Assembly (NCBI GenBank): GCA_021613535.1 | Contig: CP075494.1 | Coordinates: 15,686,001 to 15,750,000, forward strand | Length of the DNA stretch: 64,000 bases | From: Adineta vaga | Lineage: Eukaryota > Rotifera | Direction: 5' to 3' | In this document: one piece after another, positions 33,074 through 45,145 of the stretch | Position numbering within the stretch: position 1 is the first letter of the stretch | Layout of the letters: every line of letters begins with the position of its first letter | The notes under the pieces: model-generated | Databases searched by the model: none | The model's input: the letters and a program-made list of their open reading frames with translations, nothing else | What the model was told of the DNA's origin: nothing | Program-made: the position numbers and the translations under genes

Positions 33074-35020
33074 TTTTAGTTTCAAAAAATGGTTTGACAG
33101 ACTTTTCAATTCCTTTTATATGAAATTTTAATTATGAAATTAACTCATCATTTGTGATAAGGATTGTACCGTAAATTGAAAACATATCTTTATTTTTTTG
33201 TAAGATATTTCTTTTAAAAATAGATTTAATTTATTTAATCTAAGTAAATCATATTTATGTTTATATCATAATTCTTCATTTTATAAAATAGCCGACATAT
33301 AATCAGAAAGTCATGTATACTTGTTGTCATAAAAAAAGGCATTATAAAATCAAGGAAAATAAAAGATACATTTACTGTTTATTCAACGTAAATAGAAAAA
33401 TCCATTTGTTTTAAATAATTCAATATTAAATTTATTGAATAAATATTTCTTCCTCTCAATTTTACATTCAATTGAGGAAATTTCATAACTCATTCGCTTA
33501 CTTCTTTAACAATTATTGATCAATGAGTTTCGACGTTATAATGTTCAAATGAATAGAATATTTGAACAGAAAATGAAATGATCTATTCATCTTCTTTGAC
33601 AACAGTTATTGATTACTATCACTTACATCTAACATACGATTGGGTAAAATACTCAGACAGAGAATGATATGAGTTATTCATGTACTTCTATAATAGTCAA
33701 TGAATGGTAAAATTCGAATCTAACATTGAAATCAATAAGGTATTTGAATAGTATATACCATGACTTATTCGTCTATTTTTATGACAACTTCAGAGTAATG
33801 TAGTTAGTTAGAATGTAATATGTGATTGAGTGAAATATTAGCATAGATAAATGCATGACTCATTTCTATGTTATGTTAATTTTATCTAAATAGAGTGAAA
33901 TATGCGTAAAGATTTTGTCTGATTCATTTATCTTTCATCTTATATTATATCTCATGATATGTTTGTAGGACGACATTACATAGAACGTTGAAGTTGAATA
34001 CATGACTAAAAGACCAATTCATACAACGTTTTATAATGTACTATAGGAAATGGAAAGGACATCCTATTGGATTCATCAAAATATATGAATATATATATAT
34101 ATCAGTGGGTACTTATAGTGATTCGTATATTACCTGTTTTCTATTATTGATGATATTATCTATTGAATAAAACTTTTCTGATTGTCACTGTCAGTTTTTT
34201 GGATAAGATATTCTTTGAAGTAAGTTGATTTTTCACGATTAATATTCTATAATATGCATTGTAATTATTTATACATATCATTTTTTTCCAGGAAGAACCA
34301 AATTCAGACAAATTCATCACAACTAAAAGACATTTCATATTTTTAATTTTTACTCCGGTTACTATTATCATTAACATTCTATTTTTTATTTATTTATACT
34401 CAAGCCGTATTTCCATTTGTCTTTCAAATAAATATATTATTTATAAAAGTAACAGTATTTATTGAAACTATAAAACGAAGATAAAAGATAGAAAAGAAAG
34501 ATCGAGTTTTACTTTGAATTATGATACATATCTACTGATATAAACTGAAATTTTACATGGGAACCACCCTAAGATTCATAGTCTTTATTGATAAAGATTT
34601 ACATGACTCGCTATCATATAAATATGTATCTTTCTTTCTATCTTTTATAAAATTTCACTTTTAATTTAATATAATTCTAATGACCGGGGAGACATCAATT
34701 TCCAGATCTACAATCAATCTTTAAATTTTTAAATAGAAACCAATTCAGATGAATTCATTCATTGCATTGACGGACGACATATTTTAATTAAAGAGAATCT
34801 ATCTAAAGAATGCTGTTAAAAAAAAAGTATTCGAAGTGAAATGATGACCTTTAGAAATAAACTGTTTTTCTTTTAACTTTTTCGAATGAATATTCTTGAC
34901 TTAGTCTAAAAATAGATAGAAATCAGTAAGAGAATGTCTCTGTCACTCTTGTTTCTCATCAACGGCAGATTATTTAATCATTTTTATAAACCGACAAGCA
35001 TGCTTTTGTTCATAAGAACT
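33074..35020. other. Gene-poor AT-rich region
   Basis: No frame with recognisable domains. A short TA microsatellite lies near 34085-34102. A 73-codon minus frame at 34156-34377 has no supporting feature. Confidence 0.5.
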
Positions 35021-35152
35021 TAAACGAACTAATCGAATAAGCTCTCGACGTGGGAGTTCATTATTATAATTCAGGGAAAGATATACGTCATTTCTTATTC
35101 GCTATATTCATATCATGTTCTTTCTCCTGTATCGATCAAATGTGTGATCCTC
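35021..35152. repeat. Dispersed copy of the PPR-unit spacer
   Basis: Matches 21451-21583 in the same orientation, with shared words such as GAACTAATCGAATAAG and TTCATTATTATAATTCAGG and a common end TGTGTGATCCTC. It is closer to unit 2 than to 13505-13640. Its flanks are unrelated, so this fragment moved without the rest of the unit. Confidence 0.75.
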
Positions 35153-35931
35153 TATGAAATATTTCTTTTATTTTATTTTTTCTTCATTATATTATCGCTT
35201 TAGCTTAAACGAATCTCTATTTTACAAATGAAAATACCAAATATAACGATGAAATTGGTATGGAATATGCTTGTTTTCGGCTTTCTTCAAATGGGGATCT
35301 AAATCTTAATCAAGAAATGTTATATTATCGCATGTTGTAATAAATAAAATGTCAAATAATCTTAGATATATTTATCCAGAGTCTAGTATTATATAAGAAA
35401 TTTATTAAAAAAAAACTCGGGTATATAACACAAGAGGGAACAAATATCATGATGGTTCTAGTAAGCACAAGAATTTTCTGAAATTATTGTTACAACTTTG
35501 TATTTTATGTATTTTATTTATGTGTTAATAATGTACTATCATAGAACCGTTCGTGCTAAAATGGTTATTCTGTTACTATTTCGATTGTACTAATCAAAAT
35601 ACGTTAGTATGGTGTATACTTGCATAACTTTGAGATTTGTACAAATATCATATCTAAGCAGCATAGATTTCAAAAAATAGATTCGTCAATCATATTTTAT
35701 TAGAAATACGTGGTTGAAGAAATTTTCTACTTTGAATTTATCAATCATAGATGGTCTAAAAAATCTGCCAAACGAGTTCCAAAAGGTTTCATAGCATTTT
35801 TATTATAGTACAGAATCACGAATCCATGTTGTTTTCCTTCTTTCAATGATATTAACAACTTTTCTGCTACAGTATCTAGTTTCCTATAAACAAAATGCTG
35901 TTTCGATATTCAGCAGACAACGAAGTATTAA
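35153..35931. other. Intergenic, no gene seen
   Basis: AT-rich, with no supported frame or repeat between the spacer fragment and the TTAA-flanked element. Confidence 0.4.
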
Positions 35932-36144
35932 CCCTTGCAGTACCAGCCTTTTTACGTCTTGACTGCAATTGTTCTTCTAATCTAAATGATGAGATTTTTA
36001 GATCTGATTTCATAGAGACCATGTCAAAACAATGATCTTTTTAGTTTCTGCGAAAAATTAAAAATACATCTCAGACTTTGTTACTTAAAAAAATACATTC
36101 ACTTTGGCTGGGGTCAAAAATGACCCCGGCTGGTACTACAAGGG
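35932..36144. mobile_element. piggyBac-type MITE flanked by TTAA
   Basis: The termini CCCTTGCAGTACCAGCC and GGCTGGTACTACAAGGG are inverted copies. Both borders are TTAA (35928-35931 and 36145-36148), the signature target of piggyBac transposases. A perfect hairpin GGGGTCAAAAATGACCCC lies at 36110-36127 just inside the right end, a feature common in piggyBac-like termini. The 213 bases have no coding capacity, so movement needs a transposase from elsewhere. Confidence 0.88.
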
Positions 36145-36394
36145 TTAAAGAACGATGAATATTTCCAATTGACAAGATGATGTATTACATGAGAAATTTA
36201 TTTTGAAACAGTTCTGTACATATAACACAAGATCAAAGAAATGATTTCTATATTCCAATGATCATAAGAGTTGTCGCAATCAATCTTTGTCTTCCAGACA
36301 AATGTAAAACTGAAGAATAATTCAAATAAAATAATAATGTTGTGGAAGTTTGTTTTGTGAAAAGCTATGGTGTTATACTGGCTTCTCCAATCAG

Positions 36395-36943
36395 TTAAAA
36401 ATCATCATGCTGCATTATATTCGATAGAATGTCATTGGATTTATTTTCATTCATAAGCCATACTGTTGAATTCACATTGTTTAATCCAAACATTGAGACT
36501 AATCTGTTATATGTTAATTCTAGACTAGATTCTCCGTTAGTTTTTGATACCTTTTCGACTTTTTCTATATTGCCAGACCAGAAAGGGACATGATGAAGAC
36601 ATTCTATACCAAAGTATTGCTGGGAGAACGTGTTGTACATTTGTGTATGTAGGATGTGCTGATGCCAAGCTTTATCAACCATTCCCGATGGGGAAAACGT
36701 TTCGTTATCATTGTTTTTTATAAGTGTATAAAAATGTTCCAATTCGATGATTGAATTTAAAGCATCGTCGCTACTCATATGTTCTTGATTTTGCAGGCGT
36801 TCGTTGAGATAAAGAACCTCCGTTGTTGATAGTTGAACGCTGATAAACTGTGGTGTCAATGAAATCTCATCATGAGCTGACGTAATTGAAACTAACAGAT
36901 GCACAAATAACATAAAACAACAATCCAGATGAACTTTGCTCAT
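36395..36943 (-). CDS. Secreted protein with GRDP-like (DUF1399-type) WHxH motif
   Basis: A single exon encodes 182 residues. An N-terminal hydrophobic segment (CCFMLFVHLLVSITSA) is a probable signal peptide. The diagnostic stretch is SPSGMVDKAWHQHILHTQMY (residues about 84-103), followed by FGIECLHHVPFW. The pattern P-S-x-x-V-D-x-x-W-H-x-H-I-L, with a later HH, is that of glycine-rich-domain-containing-protein-like families of plants, fungi and bacteria. No biochemical activity is firmly assigned to this region. The His-rich pattern could bind a metal. The tail (LVSMFGLNNVNSTVWLMNEN) is unfamiliar. No glycine-rich repeats are present, so this is a stand-alone domain. Candidate for horizontal origin. 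Confidence 0.6.
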   Translation of the reverse strand: MSKVHLDCCFMLFVHLLVSITSAHDEISLTPQFISVQLSTTEVLYLNERLQNQEHMSSDDALNSIIELEHFYTLIKNNDNETFSPSGMVDKAWHQHILHTQMYNTFSQQYFGIECLHHVPFWSGNIEKVEKVSKTNGESSLELTYNRLVSMFGLNNVNSTVWLMNENKSNDILSNIMQHDDF

Positions 36944-37927
36944 TGTTTACAATGAATTTGTCGAAAATTATCTGAAATCTAGAAAGATGAAACAATTAAT
37001 ATTTAATCAGTAGAATCATGTAAGAGAGATATCATTTACGTCTATAGGCACATATTAAGAGTAATGAGTAAGAAGGATTTTTGTTGCCATACATATATTT
37101 ACTAGTAATTGATAAAAAGCGAATAGTACCGTAACTGTTTCACAGGTATTCATGAGTTTCTAACTGAACGAATTATCAAATCATTCAAGGTGTAAAAGAA
37201 TCGATTAGCTTCTGTATTCTGACGGTCTTTTAGTTATCTCGCTAACTGAATATATTGTTGATTTCAAAAGTTTCATACGAACTCTCTAAGCTATACAATA
37301 ATTAGACAAAGTTGGTTTGACGAGAACGTCCAAAATGTCAAACTTTCATTTTCAAAAACAAGAAAAGATATTGTCAATTGTCTACCATCACCGAAAGATT
37401 GAATAGACTTTAAGAAGTGACCTTACTATCAAATACGTAGATAATTGCTACTCATCTGATGCTGAGAAAAAGTAGTAAAAATATTAAGAATAGTAAAGGA
37501 AACAGGTCTTGCTCTCATTTTGTCAAAAGGTTTCTTACTCGATAATTTATTTATAATTTTGTGCGGACTCTCAGTTATGATCAGTTGGAAAGATGAGTTA
37601 AATTTTATTCTCCGATGCCTCACCTCTCAAATACTTGTTTCAAAATTCCTTTTTTCCAATTACTTTTCTTTCACTCCGGTAGAACTGGTAGATCTATACG
37701 GAAATACTTATACCAGCAGTACAATCAGCAACAAGTGAGTTTAAACCGTTTAATTCAATAAACAATTTGCTCTCATATATATGCGATGAATTGACCGACG
37801 ACGAATTGATCGGTCATGACCTTGTGTAGAAGATAAACATTTTGGCACAGTGAGGTCGTGTTGAGGATGGGAATAATATAATTTTCCCATCAATGTTGTT
37901 CGTACATCTTCCCGTCAGACGAAGCAG
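36944..37927. other. Intergenic region upstream of two divergent genes
   Basis: Lies between the minus-strand GRDP-like gene and the plus-strand secreted peptide gene, so it probably holds both promoters. Two overlapping frames near 37429-37738 are antisense to each other and lack features. Confidence 0.45.
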
Positions 37928-37935
37928 TATAAATA
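37928..37935 (+). promoter_or_regulatory. TATA box of the small secreted peptide gene
   Basis: TATAAATA lies 76 bases upstream of ATG 38004, leaving about 45 bases of leader if transcription starts about 30 bases downstream. A consensus TATA at this spacing is uncommon in the window and suggests strong, regulated expression. Confidence 0.5.
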
Positions 37936-38003
37936 CTCACCACAGTTTTTTTGTGGTTATCAATTCATCCTTCAACACATATCAGACAAGACATCCACTC
38001 ACT

Positions 38004-38231
38004 ATGCAAACAAAAGTATACATGATTTTGCTGGCTGTTGTGTTGGGTCTGGCAACAACTACGAACGCGCAGCCGTTCGAGGACGATCCCACTACCTCTA
38101 GCAATTTTCTCGCCGAGCGCCGTACTACTCTGAAGCAGCTAATCAAACAACAAACAGAAAATGGCAACAAATTTCAGCAATTAGATGTGCGAGCGTTAGA
38201 GGTTGAGGCTGGCTGTTTTGCTTCAAAATAA
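38004..38231 (+). CDS. Small secreted peptide precursor, 75 aa
   Basis: I start at ATG 38004, not at the upstream in-frame ATG 37893, because the former lies behind a TATA box and opens with a textbook signal peptide (MQTKVYMILLAVVLGLATTT, cleavage after NA). The mature part is about 52 residues: an acidic start (QPFEDDPTT), a basic/amphipathic centre (AERRTTLKQLIKQQTENGNK) and an end with one cysteine (VEAGCFASK). The codons are more GC-rich than the neighbourhood. ERR could be a processing site, making a neuropeptide-like or immune peptide possible, but no family is recognised. Confidence 0.6.
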   Translation: MQTKVYMILLAVVLGLATTTNAQPFEDDPTTSSNFLAERRTTLKQLIKQQTENGNKFQQLDVRALEVEAGCFASK

Positions 38232-38712
38232 GAAACGCTAAGTATGTTTATAATTGTACAATGCATGAACGTGTATCTATGGATTACTGCTCTCTCTTTA
38301 GAAACATCAACATCCATAGAAAAAAATTTCATCATCAACTATTCATAGAAATTAACATTTCATTATTCGTTTATTCTAAAACTTCTTCAATCTTCACATA
38401 ACCATTTTTGTCGTCCTCCAAAGTCTTTTTGTTTTTTTGTTCAACAATTAAATTCTCTAAACCAACTGTATTGTTTTCAACGAAGCACTGGAAAGTTTAG
38501 CCATTTTTGCCTAATATCAAATCGTTGAAAATTACTCGAATGAACAACTTTCTCAAGACATGAAGTTTGTCAACATTTCGGACTTTGCCAATATTTGTTG
38601 TTGTTATTATTTAGTTGGTGTCAGAATCTTACTAATATTGATAGTAAACAAAATAATAACACAATGTAAATTTAATTTCGAAAGAGTTTAAAACATATAC
38701 TCCAAAAGGAAG
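38232..38712. other. Intergenic, possible exon relic on minus strand
   Basis: A minus-strand run near 38380-38490 reads NLIVEQKNKKTLEDDKNGYV and ends in a stop, but no start or partner exon was found. It could be a gene remnant. Confidence 0.3.
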
Positions 38713-40997
38713 CTAACGATTAGTATCAAATAGTTGTGATATTTCTCGAAGATTTCGCTTCAACTCAGTCATAGCAATCGACAATTGTATGCGATGAAGA
38801 AGTGGATGCGTTGATGAGTGATGCTGCAATAAAAGTTTGCGTGCTTGATAGTAGTTGTATAATGCTGATTCAGTGTCATCTAATTCCAAGAAGGCTGAAC
38901 CGATGTCAAAATATGCTTGAGAAATTGCTGAAGAGTTCGGTGGTAGATTACAGTCTTCGATTATTCTACGATAACATAGAATAGACATTGACCAGTCTTC
39001 TTCACTTTCGTATCGTTTAGCTAATTCTAACAGTCCTTGCACCGATGGTTTTTCTAACCTGCAAAGATCTTCTAGAATTTGTAGTGCTCGATTATTGTGA
39101 CCAAGTGCAGCGGTGCTCGTAGCCATCTGAGTTGTAACCAAGTGTTGCATAACACTCTTCTGATTCGATAAGAGAGCAGCAGGTGATGTGTGAGCAGCAT
39201 TGAAATGTTTTAATGCCTGTGTGTGGTCACCCACAATAGAATCAAAAATGCCTCTTATCAAGTGCATTTGCAGCCACACTGGATGAGATTGTGGAAATGA
39301 TGATAAAGTTAAGTATGACTCTGCATCATTCATCACTGATAACAATGACGAAGGTATCCTCTCATCAATATTTGTAACGTCACTCAAATTTGATATATTT
39401 GGTAGGCACTCAAGCAAAGGCAATAGTAGGTTACGCGCGACGATCGGTAAATCTGTATCACTTAAGAACTTAAAAATATATTCTTTGATTGCTAACTCCA
39501 TTTCTGAGATGGTTGGAAGCAAGGTTTCATCTGCATATGTTGTTGAATTCATCAAAGCATCAAATTGGCTCAAAATGTAATAAAGTCTCTGCTGGACATT
39601 CGTATTATCAAGTTTGGATAGTTTAAACATTTGTTCCAGTTTTTCATAATTACTCGTCACGTGAACAAGTTCCATCAGTGAATCGATATAAAAAGACTCG
39701 CTTTGTGCACTGCGCAGGTGCGTATTCAAAATAAATGTTCTTAGTTCTTTGACATTCGGATGCATCTCATAACACAATCGAGCTTGAATACAAATGTTCT
39801 TGTATTTAGAATTAGTCGTCACTGATTCAACTAGAAGAGTGCTTCCCATGGATAACAGTACTTCTTCTTCATCTGGAATTGAGCTTAAAGCACGAATATC
39901 AGCGAAAGGTGAAGAATCTCCATCAAGTGACTTCCGATCAATCACAATTTCGAGCATGATATCTCTTTCGAGATCGTTGCCTAAATACGTCATTGCGACT
40001 TCCACATTCAATGATGTCGATACAAATGAATTGATAGAGAGAATGGTACCAGATTGACAAGATCGTAAATGATTGCTTTCTTCAGATGACACTGTCATTG
40101 CACGATACAATGTTATTGTCGTTGGTTGATCTAGTAATAGTTTGAAAATAGAAATGATCATTCATTCTTCACAGACATTTTACTCTAGAGCTTGCAAACT
40201 TTTTTATAGAGAGATCACTTACGATTTGCAGATTGATCACTCAAATATTGTTTGCGAAATAATTTGTTCAATTGTTCGTAGACATCTCGAATGAAGAACC
40301 GAAACTTGAACAAGATGGCTAGATTCTGAGTTCGAAGAGCTTTGTTGACCAATCGATAAACAAATGAATCACGTGAATACCAACGAATGGCATCTCCAGG
40401 ACGATAGTTCTTCTCAAATTGTTCGATTTGTGCTAGTTGAGATGAATTTTTACGATAGAAAAAACGTGCTTCTTTGATCATTTCAGCATAGACATCTGTA
40501 GGAGGTACAGGCATACGAAGAAGACCTTGCAAAAGTATGTCAGACCATATAGAATGGATAGCATTTCCTTGTGGATTCTGTATAGTCGATGTTTCTCGAT
40601 TGTCGGATATAGTCAGATGTAAGGATTGACTTTGTTGACAAATGCGTATATCTCTTAAAACTTGTTGAGATAGACTCATAGGATCATTGAAAACCCCATG
40701 AACTTTAGGTGTGTATTTGTGTTCAGATATTTCACTAAGATACATACAATGAACATGTTGAAAGTCGTCTAGTATAGGTATGAGATGATTCCAACCAAAA
40801 CCAAGCCATACGAAAACGTGAACGTCTTTTGAGTTGAGTGCTAAGTAGTATTCAATACATTCATCAACATCTTCGAAATAATACACATCAATTCCGTTCT
40901 GTTGAAAATAGTCTATACAGGTCGGATCTACATTAACAGGTTCGATACAAAGCAAAAGGATATCTTCTTCTACTTCCGAAGTTCGATTTTCAACCAT
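38713..40997 (-). CDS. ADP-ribosyltransferase (ART fold, R-S-ExE type) with helical-repeat C-terminus
   Basis: This would transfer ADP-ribose from NAD+ to arginine side chains. Two exons (40223-40997 and 38713-40130; 92-base intron) give 730 residues. The N-terminal 180 residues are a bdelloid-type leader (DILLLCIEPVNVDPTCIDYF). The ART core shows NYRPGDAIRWYSRDSFVYR, the NAD-site arginine in ITLYRAM, the Ser-Thr-Ser motif in NSFVSTSLN and the acidic ExE turn in SIPDEEEVLLSMG. From about residue 400 the protein is alpha-helical with tetratricopeptide-like units (ALGHNNRALQILEDLCRLE, AYFDIGSAFLELDDTESALY). There is no signal peptide, so it is likely cytosolic. Bdelloids carry many such genes; the target is unknown. 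Confidence 0.82.
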
Positions 40998-43206
40998 TTT
41001 AAAAACGAGTGAAAGTGTGAAGGTATATAATTGTATGTATGAATCGTATATGATAACAACAGTTAGCTATAGAAATGAAGAGAGAGAGAAAACGAATAAG
41101 TGTTACAATAATTGAGTCGTAAATTCGAATGAATTTGAGTGATATGTCTCTCGCAATAAATACTTTTATGGAGATTAACGTTTCTTCTACTTCCTCGATT
41201 ATTTACGTTTGCGTTTTATATGCCAATATTGAAATTCAATCATAGATGGCGGAACATCATTAAGTTACAGAAAAAGTTTACGAACTTTTGAAATGATAAG
41301 AAAAAATGTAAAAAAGGTAATGCGTAATTTTTACGGTTTTTAAACGTCCGCATTATGATCAATATTATTTTCCAAAATATAGTACTGTCGTAGATTGGAT
41401 TGAATTTTTTTAATCAAAATAAGCAGCACTATTATATCCTTAGACAGCTCATTCATCTTATGTGAAACTCGACATTTGTCTGCATCAACATGACTTCCAT
41501 ATTTTTTCACGTACTTTGTACCGAATATTTACGTTATCTATCTCAGATAAAGTTAAATATCTTCAAAATAATCTAATTCTTTTGATTGTAGAATCTTGTA
41601 AATATACACTGCCGTAAGCAGAGCACCTTAGGGAATTGATTTCCGTGTGATTTTTCGAAAATAAACAAATCACATTGTATGGTGTACGACTAAGAGTTAA
41701 CCACTTATTGTACTTTCTGAAAGCAATCTAATTTTATTTTTGTTCTATTAAACACGATCGGCGTATTAATGAGAATTATGAATATTCTAAATGTATTCCT
41801 AATGATCAAGAAGATAATCTATATTTCTTCTCTCTCTAATCTTTATTGCATAAATCTAATAGCAGAAAAGATTTTCTTTACAAAAGGAAATCAAAGTAGT
41901 TTAACCGTTATGAAATGGCATTTCGCTAATGGATCGGAAGTGGTGACGTGAAATGGATTGTTATGATTTATCTACTCATTGTCAATCAAAACTGAAGGCT
42001 TCAGTTGAAGAGAACTTTTTTTATATGATTGATTCAACGAAAAGAATATCGATAATCAAGAAAGTAAGTAAACAAACTTTTGTAAAAGCGCGTGACAAAA
42101 CTTCATAATAAACAATTAATTTCTTCTATTTCTTTTCTTTCGTTTAATGATAGGTAATTATGTTAATGAATTCTTATCATAAAACGAAATAACTACTCAA
42201 GGAAATGAAGTATTTCAGTTGTAATTTCTTTGTCAAATATCATTTCCCTAGAAGATCATATCAAAAGAACTTATGGTTGTTTTCGATGCATTTATTCGAA
42301 AATAGATTTCATGTTTTCTTTGTTTCTATTCATTTGCATAACAAACGGAAAAAGAAAATTGTCTGAAAATCGATTATTAGTCTTTTTCTTTGATTCTCTC
42401 TACTCAAAGATACAATAGACATTCTCAATGAGAAAAATTATATCCAATATTGATCTTATACGAGATGAATAGATGGAAGTAGTTTTTCAAGAAAATAAAT
42501 AAACATTGATATTATTTATATGAACATTCTTCGTCGATTTTAGAATAATTTAATTAAATTGATTACGAACGAACATCAAACGAAGATAAGATGAAAAAGA
42601 AGAGAATTGAGTAAGTTGTTTCTTGTTCTGTAAGGTATCATCCGGAATGAATATTATTATTTGTTGATGAAAAAAAAAAGTGGGTTATAAAGAGTATATC
42701 TAACACTATCGATCATTTCGTGATAGCTAAACTCACATCAAATTTGTGGATATTTTCATTTTTATTATTACTTTGATGTGAATGCCATGATTTCTAGGAA
42801 TTACACACGATTCAATAGAGAAATAAGATAATTTTAGATTTTTTTCTTCTTCAAGGTAATCGATATATTCTTCGACCATTTTTCTTTTTCTTCCGGAGGT
42901 AAAATACGTACGAACTTCGATGAAAACGGAAGTCTTCGATTATATTGTCGACAATTAATTGAATGAGAAAAAGAGGAAACCGAGGGAAGAAAAAAAGAAG
43001 AAAGTAGTGTTTTTCTTTTTTCAAAATTATTCTATTTTTATTAAGATTTTCTTCAAATGACTCTTCACATTATATAAAACAGAGTTTGATCATACTTTAT
43101 TCTTCTATTTTTCATTGTTTATGAAGTAGAAAAACACAATCTTATAGACATATAGTTATAAGAATATTGAAGATATAGAAGTGATGATAAGAAAGGTTAT
43201 TATACC
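40998..43206. other. Intergenic between divergent ART and GPCR genes
   Basis: 2.2 kb of AT-rich sequence with only short frames lacking domains. The near-ART side holds a GAGAGAGAGAAAACG purine tract (41085-41095). Nothing else is recognisable. Confidence 0.5.
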
Positions 43207-44950
43207 ATGATAGGATTTATTATTATTCTATTCGTTTTTATTGAGTTCAATGGGTAAGTACTGGATTTTGATTATTCATTGGAGATAAGTGAAAGTGTTC
43301 TCTAGTCCTTTTATGAAAATGAATCACTCGATATTTTATTGCATGTCGAAATAATGATTTTCTTTTGTATTTTCCCCAAAAGATGAATATAATTTGAATA
43401 TGTCAAATGTAAATGAGATAGACTCAATACAACGAAGAAGAAGAAGAAATGATCATTGCATCTCGATGTTGATGACGAGATTAAAAATAGAAAAAGAGTC
43501 ATTTATGTTCATAGTTAATGAAAATTTATTATTTCAAATCACATGAGAATAATTTTATTTATGACAAAAAATATAATCGTGAATATTCACTTTTTGTTTT
43601 CTTCAGATATAATGCCATGTGGCGACAAGTAACAAATGAAATACTGGATGGGATTTGTATCATAATGCTTGTTCTTGGTACAATTGGAAATATTCTTGGT
43701 CTTATTGTTTTTTCGTCACGAAAATTTCGTCGAACAAGTTACGGTCGTTTAGCTATTGCATCGTTAATTATTAATCTTTTATGTGTATTTCGTTATTCAT
43801 TTATTTTACATTCAAAAGTACGTCGTTGGATTCAATTTACTACTGGTCAAACATGGTTTAATTGTAAATTATATCGACTTTCATCTTGTTTACGTATATT
43901 ATCCGCTTTTATAACTGTTGCTTGGACATATGAACGTTTTATTTATGTAACAATTAATTATAGTTCGTATATTAATCATCCATCTTTGAAAAGATATAAA
44001 TTTGCTTTAATGGCCTTGGTTTCATTAATTATTATCGGTGGACTTACTGGACCAACGGTTTATTTCTATCAACCAAGAATAAGTCCATTATATAAACAAC
44101 AAGAAAATTTCACATCAACAATATCAATCAGGTAAGACAAGAGATGAATTCGAGGTTCAGAACAATCTTTTCTCTAGTGGATTAAGAAAAACTAATATAG
44201 AATTCTGATCATTCTATATAATAATTTACATCGAATTCATAGGAGAATTAAATTCTATTTTGTAGATTAACAAATCTTCCATCTTATCGTGCAGATTGTG
44301 CTTTAAAAAATTCTATTTCTCCATCTTGGCGAACATTTTTAACTGGCGTTAAATTCGGTTTCAATTATACAACATTACGTTCGATATTTTCAGAATTAAT
44401 TCCATCGATTCTTGTTATTCTTTTTGATATTGGAATTATTGTTCATGTTGTTCAATCAACATCATCAATATCAACAAATGGTTCATCAACAAATACTCGT
44501 CCAAATTATCGTGCATCACTACAAGTCAAAGAAGGTGCCGATGGTCTTATCGTCCATAATCGTCCACGAACATCATGGATGAATATTGTTTTAATCATTC
44601 ATTCATTTCTTTTTTGTTTTTCATCATTAAGCGCAACAATTGTTCATTGGTCAACATTTGATTCTCTTTTATCGTATTGGACAAGTATTGTTATTTTAGC
44701 AAATTGTTCATTGAATTTTTATGTTTATTGTTTAAGTGGCAAATCATTTCGAAATGAAATACATAAATTATTTTATCGTTATTTTCAATTATATTGCGTT
44801 GAAAGATGTTTAAATTTATTTCGAACAAAATCTCAAAGAGAAGAAACTTCACAAATAGTTCATATGCGTTTAGTTCGACAACAAAGTTCTCTTATTTCAC
44901 CACAAACGATCGCTCATTTACGTAAAGAATCTTTAATTTCAACACATTAA
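43207..44950 (+). CDS. Rhodopsin-like GPCR, intact, spliced
   Basis: Exon 1 (43207-43253) encodes a signal-like MIGFIIILFVFIEFNG and ends at GTAAGT. After a 353-base intron, exon 2 (43607-44131) continues YNAMWRQVTNEILDG. Helix 1 contains GTIGNILGLIVF, helix 2 follows, and CKLYRLSSCLRILSAFITVA forms helix 3 with WTYERFIYV in the DRY position. Helices 4 and 5 follow, and exon 3 (44276-44950) carries a serine-rich loop 3, helix 6 (IVLIIHSFLFCFSSLSATIV) and helix 7 with LNFYVYCLSGKSFR, close to the NPxxY-to-tail transition. The Ser-rich tail could be phosphorylated. If exon 1 is not used, ATG 43617 is the start. Ligand unknown. Confidence 0.78.
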
Positions 44951-45030
44951 TATCCTCTTCATATGAACAAAAAATATATAATTTTTCATATTAATTAATT
45001 TTTTTTAATGTAGATGAAAATATACTAGTG

Positions 45031-45145
45031 CCTTGTTTTGTATAATTTTAATGCAATATTCATCTGAATGTAATACTGAAGACTATCGATAAATACACAA
45101 ATATATCCAAATTCTTTGTATTTGAGTTTATTATTGGATTTTATG
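45031..45145 (-). pseudogene. Decayed glyoxalase I fragment
   Basis: Plus-strand words TTTTGTATAATTTTAATGCA and AATACACAAATATATCCAAA align with TTTTGTATAATTTCAATCCA (about 47466) and AAGACACAAATATGTCCGAA (about 47600) of the intact gene, in the same order and orientation. Between them about 80 bases are deleted. Its place just 3' of a GPCR suggests a duplicated GPCR-glyoxalase block. Confidence 0.7.

Noticed and set aside
34156-34377. 73-codon minus-strand frame
   Set aside because: Lysine/isoleucine-rich chance frame in AT-rich DNA with no domain, signal or conserved neighbour.
41769-42418. Two short plus-strand frames between the ART gene and the GPCR
   Set aside because: 60-62 codons each, low complexity, no signal peptide or splice context beyond chance.
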